Below are positions 59,803-64,000 of a stretch of DNA of 64,000 nt, one piece after another; positions within the stretch are counted from its first letter, which is position 1; the number at the start of each line of letters is the position of its first letter. Both the position numbers and the translations under genes were made by a program. This stretch comes from Treponema socranskii subsp. paredis ATCC 35535. Its GTDB lineage: Bacteria; Spirochaetota; Spirochaetia; Treponematales; Treponemataceae. The stretch spans positions 407,092-471,091 of the forward strand of contig KE332515.1 in assembly GCA_000413015.1 (NCBI GenBank), in the 5' to 3' direction. The notes under the pieces are model-generated. The model was not told where the DNA came from and did not search any database. It saw nothing but the letters and a program-made list of their open reading frames with translations.

Positions 59803-59882
59803 AAGAGCGATTTCGAGCAGTGCGGGACTTGCAACGAGCGCGGAGCGCGAAGTTCCCCGCGCAGAAATCGCGAGCGTCTCCT
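59803..59882 (+). repeat. Hairpin repeat module, copy 2
   Basis: AAGAGCGA (59803-59810), stem GCGATTTC (59807-59814)/GAAATCGC (59864-59871) around an arm that begins GAGCAGTGCGGG, then GCGAGCGTCTCCT (59870-59882). The loop start and flank match copy 1, while the stem sequence differs but is again self-complementary. The size, about 65 bp, is attC-like. Confidence 0.65.
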
Positions 59883-59900
59883 GTTGATGTAAATCATTAT

Positions 59901-60494
59901 TTAAAACCAATTTGTATAACCGATAGTTATTCCGATTGAAAAACCGGTTTCTGTTTTTTCAAATTTTTTTGACATATTATTTTTTTTATTGGAATGATGC
60001 ACAAACGTTAACGGGTAATAATTTAAATTAAGGCCAATGCTGAATCCGGACTTAAAAAAATATATAATATTACTTCCTATTCCTAGATAAGCCAGACCAA
60101 TTGTGCTTTTTATATTCGTCTCTTCATGTGAGGATCCCCCAAGAAGGAAACCGAATGAAAATCCGGGTGAAATTATGAAACCGCTTTCATTTCCCAAGCG
60201 TAAAAGAAAAGAAGGTGCAAGCAATGAAGCAAATCCCAAACATAATTCTTTTTCGTTGTGTGAAAAAATTATACTTCCGTCAAAATGGAATCCGATTTTT
60301 GTATCTTCCTTAAAGATATTAAATCCTACATACATGGCTGGTTTTGGAATTATTATACCGATTTCGTTAATAACTTCTTCATTACAATTAAAACCGAAAT
60401 CAATATTCAAACCTGCTGTGATATAATTTTGAGCTGACAAGTGTTGAAAAAGAAATATAAAAAATATCAAAAGCAAAATACTTGTTTTTTTCAT
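59901..60494 (-). CDS. Exported outer-membrane-like protein (cassette gene)
   Basis: This 197-residue protein has a signal peptide (MKKTSILLLIFFIFLFQHLSAQ) and alternating strands rich in Gly and aromatic residues (ITAGLNIDFGF, GFSIGLNLNYYPLTF), ending in an aromatic residue (YTNWF), as in small outer-membrane beta-barrels. Function unknown. It is strongly AT-rich. AAGAGG precedes the ATG, in a leader that is shared with the gene at 62983. It is the last gene of the array, with the attC-like site A upstream. Confidence 0.65.
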   Translation of the reverse strand: MKKTSILLLIFFIFLFQHLSAQNYITAGLNIDFGFNCNEEVINEIGIIIPKPAMYVGFNIFKEDTKIGFHFDGSIIFSHNEKELCLGFASLLAPSFLLRLGNESGFIISPGFSFGFLLGGSSHEETNIKSTIGLAYLGIGSNIIYFFKSGFSIGLNLNYYPLTFVHHSNKKNNMSKKFEKTETGFSIGITIGYTNWF

Positions 60495-60531
60495 TTTTTC
60501 CTCTTACCAATCAAGCCGGGGAGCTGTCGCG

Positions 60532-60600
60532 CCATAACATTGTTTTACCCCGCAACGCAAGTGAAGACATGCATTGTCGAGCTTCAAAACTTTGTTATGT
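60532..60600 (-). repeat. attC-like site A
   Basis: Ends CCATAACA (60532-60539) and TGTTATGT (60593-60600) are inverted, with inner matches AAAAC/GTTTT. It lies between the stop of the gene at 60613 and the leader of the gene at 60494. Confidence 0.6.
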
Positions 60601-60612
60601 ATTTTTATATAT

Positions 60613-61302
60613 TTATAAATAATCATAAATTATTATTTTTATATAATTTTGATTATTAAAAAATTCAGACGAAGTTATACGATCAATCTTTTCATTGATC
60701 TCTTCCCTTATAACTTGGCCTTTGTTATTATAAAAGATATTTTTTATATATCGAATATCTTCCGTCTCATCTTGCTTTTGAATTAGTCGTTCTTGAATTA
60801 TACGGTTATTTTTTTTCTTATATTTAAATACTTTTCTGTTATTTTGATTATCTACAATTTCAATTAAATCACCATTTTTATTATAGAAATAATTGTATTC
60901 GGAAATAAAGGATTTCTTTTTTGATAATCTTTTATTTTTATATTCATATTTGACTGTATTTACAATATCTATTTCGTTGTCTGTATAAAAATATTCTTCG
61001 ATGATTTCATTCTCATTATTAATTTTATAAGAATGTATTTTATTCCCATTTTTTAATTCAATAATTTGATTATTTATATACTCATAATCAATTTCTTCTG
61101 AAATATAAATTTGTTCGTTGTATGGAATATATGTTTCTATCGTTTTTATTTTCTTATTGTGCTCATTAAATAAATTAGTTATAATTGCTTGCAATCTTAT
61201 TTCGTGTTCAAATTTATAAAATATATATTTATGATGAAAGTCTTCGGCAAAACAAAAAAAGAAATTACTGAAAATAAAAAATACTGAAAAGAACTTTTTC
61301 AT
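60613..61302 (-). CDS. Exported protein with YD/RHS-like motifs (cassette gene)
   Basis: This 229-residue protein has a signal peptide (MKKFFSVFFIFSNFFFCFA). The mature part is very rich in Lys, Asn, Ile and Tyr, with units such as YNKNGDLIEIVDNQNNRKV and IFYNNKGQVIREEI in the rhythm of YD repeats. Function unknown. I start at ATG 61302, after GGAG; the longer frame from 61359 puts the signal peptide inside. Its stop is 12 nt from attC-like site A. Confidence 0.6.
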   Translation of the reverse strand: MKKFFSVFFIFSNFFFCFAEDFHHKYIFYKFEHEIRLQAIITNLFNEHNKKIKTIETYIPYNEQIYISEEIDYEYINNQIIELKNGNKIHSYKINNENEIIEEYFYTDNEIDIVNTVKYEYKNKRLSKKKSFISEYNYFYNKNGDLIEIVDNQNNRKVFKYKKKNNRIIQERLIQKQDETEDIRYIKNIFYNNKGQVIREEINEKIDRITSSEFFNNQNYIKIIIYDYL

Positions 61303-61336
61303 TTTTTCTCCATAAGCGCCCCGGTACGGGTGTCCG

Positions 61337-61383
61337 CCTAATATTCGCTTGTACTGCACGCGGCTTGTCCGCGTGTCGGTTAT
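61337..61383 (-). repeat. attC-like site B (half-preserved)
   Basis: The stretch 61331-61379 is nearly identical to the corresponding half of site C, including ACGCGG-CTTGT-CCGCGT, but the matching left arm is replaced, ending GTTAT at 61379-61383. It is probably a truncated or recombined site. Confidence 0.55.
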
Positions 61384-61417
61384 AAAAACGGTATTTTGTG
61401 TTTTAATTTTTCATTTA

Positions 61418-61774
61418 TTACATCTGTACAGTTACAACAATAATACATAGAAAAATTACAATTACATATAAGATGCTTTTATATCTATTTATGCGGATAT
61501 ATTCACCATATTCAAAATACTCTTTTTTGCAGGTTTTCTCGTATTGCGAATTTAACCTTTCTAGAGCCGCACCAAGCGAATAAGACTTTCGTAAGCCGTA
61601 TTCTTCGCCATAAAATTCTTTATACCCAATATAGGACATAGTTTCTGCATCGCCTTCCAAACGACAAAAATCAATGAAAGTTTTGTATCTATTACTCCAT
61701 AAGATCAAACTCCGAATAAGTGTAATAAAAAAGTATACTGCACACAATCCACTAAAAAGTTTTAATACAATCAT
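61418..61774 (-). CDS. Small membrane protein (cassette gene)
   Basis: This 118-residue protein has one hydrophobic segment at each end (FSGLCAVYFFITLIRSLILW and SILYVIVIFLCIIVVTV) around a charged middle with FYGEEYGLRKSYSLG. No domain is recognised. GGGAG precedes the ATG. Confidence 0.6.
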   Translation of the reverse strand: MIVLKLFSGLCAVYFFITLIRSLILWSNRYKTFIDFCRLEGDAETMSYIGYKEFYGEEYGLRKSYSLGAALERLNSQYEKTCKKEYFEYGEYIRINRYKSILYVIVIFLCIIVVTVQM

Positions 61775-61837
61775 TTTTCTCCCAGCGGCGCAAAGTCGTG
61801 TTCTATGGCTGCCTTGTTTTGCCTAAAGTTTAATACC

Positions 61838-61872
61838 ATTTCAGAAAGCAAGTTGAACTTGCTTTCTGAAAT
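61838..61872. other. 35-bp perfect palindrome
   Basis: ATTTCAGAAAGCAAGTT (61838-61854), a single G and the exact complement (61856-61872). It lies between two cassette genes in the 199-bp gap 61775-61973, which also has CGAG-CTTGA-CTCG-like short stem (about 61936-61950) but no standard attC end pair. Confidence 0.7.
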
Positions 61873-61973
61873 ATTCTTCTTTTCCTACAACCGCTTCTTT
61901 TGCTTAAACCCTAAAGTCCAATTTCATATTTTCATCGAGCTTGACTCGATAAGAATATATTCTTAATTTTTTT

Positions 61974-62300
61974 TCAATTAGGTATCTTATTCGATATAAT
62001 TGAATATCCCCCCATAAAAATTAATACTCCAACAACTACAAAGACAAAACCCCATTTTATTTTACCACTTATTTTATCAAAAAAAGGATCAATATATACA
62101 ACTTTTATAATACCTATAATAAAAGGAATAATGAAAAAAACTAGTATTCGTAATGCTGCTGATTTAAAGTAAACTTCAATATTAAAGAATTTTTTTAAAA
62201 CTAAACCTATATCTATTAATAATCCGAATACAATCCATGAATGGATTGCATTTATCTTAAATTCTCTATACTGTTCGTTATAATTATCTTCATTATTCAT
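61974..62300 (-). CDS. Small membrane protein (cassette gene)
   Basis: This 108-residue protein has an acidic start (MNNEDNYNEQYREF) and about three hydrophobic segments (WIVFGLLIDIGLVL, ILVFFIIPFIIGIIKVV, WGFVFVVVGVLIFMGG). No known family. Weak ribosome binding site. attC-like site C lies upstream. Confidence 0.6.
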   Translation of the reverse strand: MNNEDNYNEQYREFKINAIHSWIVFGLLIDIGLVLKKFFNIEVYFKSAALRILVFFIIPFIIGIIKVVYIDPFFDKISGKIKWGFVFVVVGVLIFMGGYSIISNKIPN

Positions 62301-62339
62301 TTTTTATATCCAAACAAGCAGACCTCCGGCCTGTCCGCC

Positions 62340-62400
62340 TATAACATTTGCTTGTACCGCACGCGGCTTGTCCGCGTATCGGCTTTGAACCTTTGTTATC
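62340..62400 (-). repeat. attC-like site C
   Basis: TATAACA (62340-62346) and TGTTATC (62394-62400) are inverted ends. Inside, GCTTG and GAAC-type arms pair imperfectly with an extra base, and ACGCGG (62361-62366)/CCGCGT (62372-62377) forms the tip around CTTGT. This pattern of paired ends, imperfect inner boxes and a variable tip is that of integron attC sites. Confidence 0.65.
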
Positions 62401-62476
62401 GCAAAAATATTTCCTATTCTTTTTTAAGAAGCTACGTTTCTATTATTAAAGTTTTTCCAAACAGTGTAAAGCCGTA

Positions 62477-62983
62477 CTACAGCTTTCTATTCAAATAAAC
62501 ACCGTCAATTATGTCTAAGCAAAAAATGAATGCCAAAATACTATGTATAACGGTAATTTTTTTAGAGATTTCTTTTTGTCTATATTTTGCTATCAATGCA
62601 AATGTCATCGGCAAGCCTGTAAAAAATATACTCCAACAGTCTGCAATAAAACAACATATGGTAATAATAAAACCAAGCGGAAGGGTAAGCATTGCAAACC
62701 CAAGAACAAAAATAAAAATATAAGCCGGTACATGAAGAAATTTTACATAAAGTATATTTTTCATAAAATCGGTATTACAGTTATTGTTAAAAGTTTCTAC
62801 TCCAATGTTTATCAAACATTTTACGGCAAAAAATAATTCCATTATGTTTGCGGCGAGAAAGAAAAAACAAATTAATAAATTGAGAAGATTCGGAAGTTCC
62901 GACAAATAACCAGAAAACAAAAAAGCTAATATATTTATCATTGCAAAATACGGAAACAAAATTAATGTTATATATTTTTTCAT
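62477..62983 (-). CDS. Small integral membrane protein (cassette gene)
   Basis: This 168-residue protein has about four hydrophobic segments (ITLILFPYFAMINILAFLF, LLNLLICFFFLAANIMELFF, YIFIFVLGFAMLTLPLGFIITI, IHSILAFIFCLDII) and no known domain. ATG 62983 follows AAGAGG in a leader nearly the same as that of the gene at 60494. Confidence 0.62.
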   Translation of the reverse strand: MKKYITLILFPYFAMINILAFLFSGYLSELPNLLNLLICFFFLAANIMELFFAVKCLINIGVETFNNNCNTDFMKNILYVKFLHVPAYIFIFVLGFAMLTLPLGFIITICCFIADCWSIFFTGLPMTFALIAKYRQKEISKKITVIHSILAFIFCLDIIDGVYLNRKL

Positions 62984-63019
62984 TTTTTTCCTCTTACCAA
63001 GCAAGAAGGGGAACTGTCG

Positions 63020-63083
63020 CCATAACTACGCATTTAAACAGCGCACGGCTTGACCGTGCGCCTGCTTTGAAATACATGTTATG
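63020..63083 (-). repeat. attC-like site D
   Basis: CCATAAC (63020-63026) and GTTATG (63078-63083) are inverted ends; GCGCACGG (63041-63048)/CCGTGCGC (63054-63061) forms a perfect tip around CTTGA. It starts 7 nt after the ankyrin gene stop. Confidence 0.65.
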
Positions 63084-63090
63084 TGATTTA

Positions 63091-63975
63091 TTATTTTCTA
63101 AGATTTAAAATATCTGCATAGGTTCTTCCGAATTTTGTTTTTATATTTTTATCAGCCCCTTTAGATATTAACAATTCGATCAATCCCTCAGGATAAGCTG
63201 CTGACGCATAATGTAAAACCGTCCATCCAAAATCATCTATTTGATTTACGTTTATCTTATTATCCAACAAGAACATTACAACTTCTACTTGAGCTTTTTG
63301 AATTGCCCTTGCATTCCCATAATAAGGCATATCTCCGATAAAGTTGATTTTTGCTGATTCTTCATTTTCATTAACAGGATTTTCCCAATTAATTAAAGGT
63401 CCGTAATATGTAGCTGCGAATAACAAAGCTGTTTGATTTGAACTATTTAAACAATTAATACCAACACCTTTTTTTACAGCATATTTTATTAATTCCAAAG
63501 AATTTTCATTTATACTTTTTGATGCAAGATGAATCAAAGAATTTCCCATTTCATCTTTATAATTGAAATCCGGATTTAATGCTTCACAAACCGCATCATA
63601 TTTATCCGGAGTAACTAAAGACAGAATCATTGGATTAGTCAGTTTTCCAACTGTAATGGCTTTTACTTTCGCGCAAATATCTTCAATTGATTTTCCATTA
63701 TCACGAAAATAGTTTCTAAAACCCCATACATATTTATTTGAATCTACAAAATCATTTTCGCAAAAATATTGAATTATTTCGTCATCATATTGATTCCAAA
63801 TTGCATTTGCAAAATACTTTTCTTTACCTTCAGCTCCTGCTTCAATAAGTATTTTTACTAATTCAAAATTATTTTTAACGCGTTCGATAGGGTAATAACC
63901 ATAATACTTTTGGTTAACATCCTCACCGGATGCAATTAATTTCTTCACTGTGTTTATATTAACTTTGTCTTTCAT
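63091..63975 (-). CDS. Ankyrin-repeat protein (cassette gene), possibly partial
   Basis: This protein of at least 294 residues has about six ankyrin-type repeats (LVKILIEAGAEGKEKYF, GNSLIHLASKSINENSLELIKYAVKKG, GWTVLHYASAAYPEGLIELLISKGAD in short segments) and no signal peptide. ATG 63975 is an available start without a clear ribosome binding site. The frame stays open to the window edge and the upstream codons (AALM-like NSALMKD) fit an ankyrin start, so the true start may lie beyond 64000. AT-rich. attC-like site D follows its stop. Confidence 0.7.
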   Translation of the reverse strand: MKDKVNINTVKKLIASGEDVNQKYYGYYPIERVKNNFELVKILIEAGAEGKEKYFANAIWNQYDDEIIQYFCENDFVDSNKYVWGFRNYFRDNGKSIEDICAKVKAITVGKLTNPMILSLVTPDKYDAVCEALNPDFNYKDEMGNSLIHLASKSINENSLELIKYAVKKGVGINCLNSSNQTALLFAATYYGPLINWENPVNENEESAKINFIGDMPYYGNARAIQKAQVEVVMFLLDNKINVNQIDDFGWTVLHYASAAYPEGLIELLISKGADKNIKTKFGRTYADILNLRK

Positions 63976-64000
63976 TAATGCGCTATTTAATTTCGATAGT

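Noticed and set aside
59601-63083. CRISPR array
   Set aside because: Spacing and length of repeats are irregular, genes lie between them and no cas gene is present.
59901-63975. Prophage or transposon
   Set aside because: No integrase, transposase, terminase or structural gene is seen, and the junction palindromes fit cassettes better.

Overview
The window is a chromosome segment of a Treponema species, or a close spirochaete relative, with a fairly balanced base composition. The evidence is a p83/100-type antigen gene, a cheW - aminotransferase-like - nadK - recN - LysM block, and a ykgJ - metallo-hydrolase - mltG - dnaG - rpoD - rnpB - mreBCD - pbp2 - rodA block, all with spirochaete-type protein sequences. 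Species cannot be fixed from sequence reading alone.

Layout. 1-4.3 kb: a partial ankyrin-like exported protein reading left, then rpsF-ssb-rpsR-rplI-dnaB reading right behind a strong promoter and a folded leader that could be an S6:S18 autoregulatory element. 4.5-10.7 kb: the p83/100 gene, then a three-gene ferric-iron-type ABC importer behind a promoter with a 21-bp inverted repeat. 10.8-21.3 kb: malQ, comF-like, cheW, a DegT-like protein lacking the PLP lysine, nadK, recN, two spirochaetal genes, a LysM protein with a dead M23 domain, and a small exported protein. 21.4-22.1 kb: an AT-rich HigBA-type toxin-antitoxin pair. 22.1-28.6 kb: a three-gene leftward operon divergent from mfd. 29-43.6 kb: a long leftward block for cell shape, peptidoglycan, transcription and replication, with the RNase P RNA inside it. 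43.6-44.5 kb: tRNA-Tyr, tRNA-Thr and a VapBC pair. 44.5-59.6 kb: housekeeping genes (chorismate mutase, thiN, cca, M50 protease, xth, trpS, rluA-type, a P-loop/Asp23-like fusion, pcnB, lysophospholipase, RlmD-type methylase, exported PQQ-like protein) and tRNA-Leu.

59.9-64 kb differs sharply. It is AT-rich and holds six small leftward genes for exported, membrane or ankyrin proteins. Three of the junctions carry 60-70 bp imperfect palindromes ending in ATAAC/GTTAT, a fourth carries a half-preserved version, and the fifth an unrelated long palindrome. This looks like an attC-bearing integron gene-cassette array whose distal end lies next to tRNA-Leu. No integrase is in the window; gene polarity puts the attI side beyond the right edge.

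A second theme is promoter layout. Many genes without a Shine-Dalgarno sequence have a sigma70 -10 hexamer ending 6-9 nt before the start codon, which predicts leaderless mRNAs (malQ, the HigB-type toxin, ykgJ, thiN, cca, trpS, rluA-type, lysophospholipase, rlmD-type, LysM and the left-edge ankyrin gene). The three tRNA genes lack an encoded CCA, which fits the presence of a CCA-adding enzyme gene.
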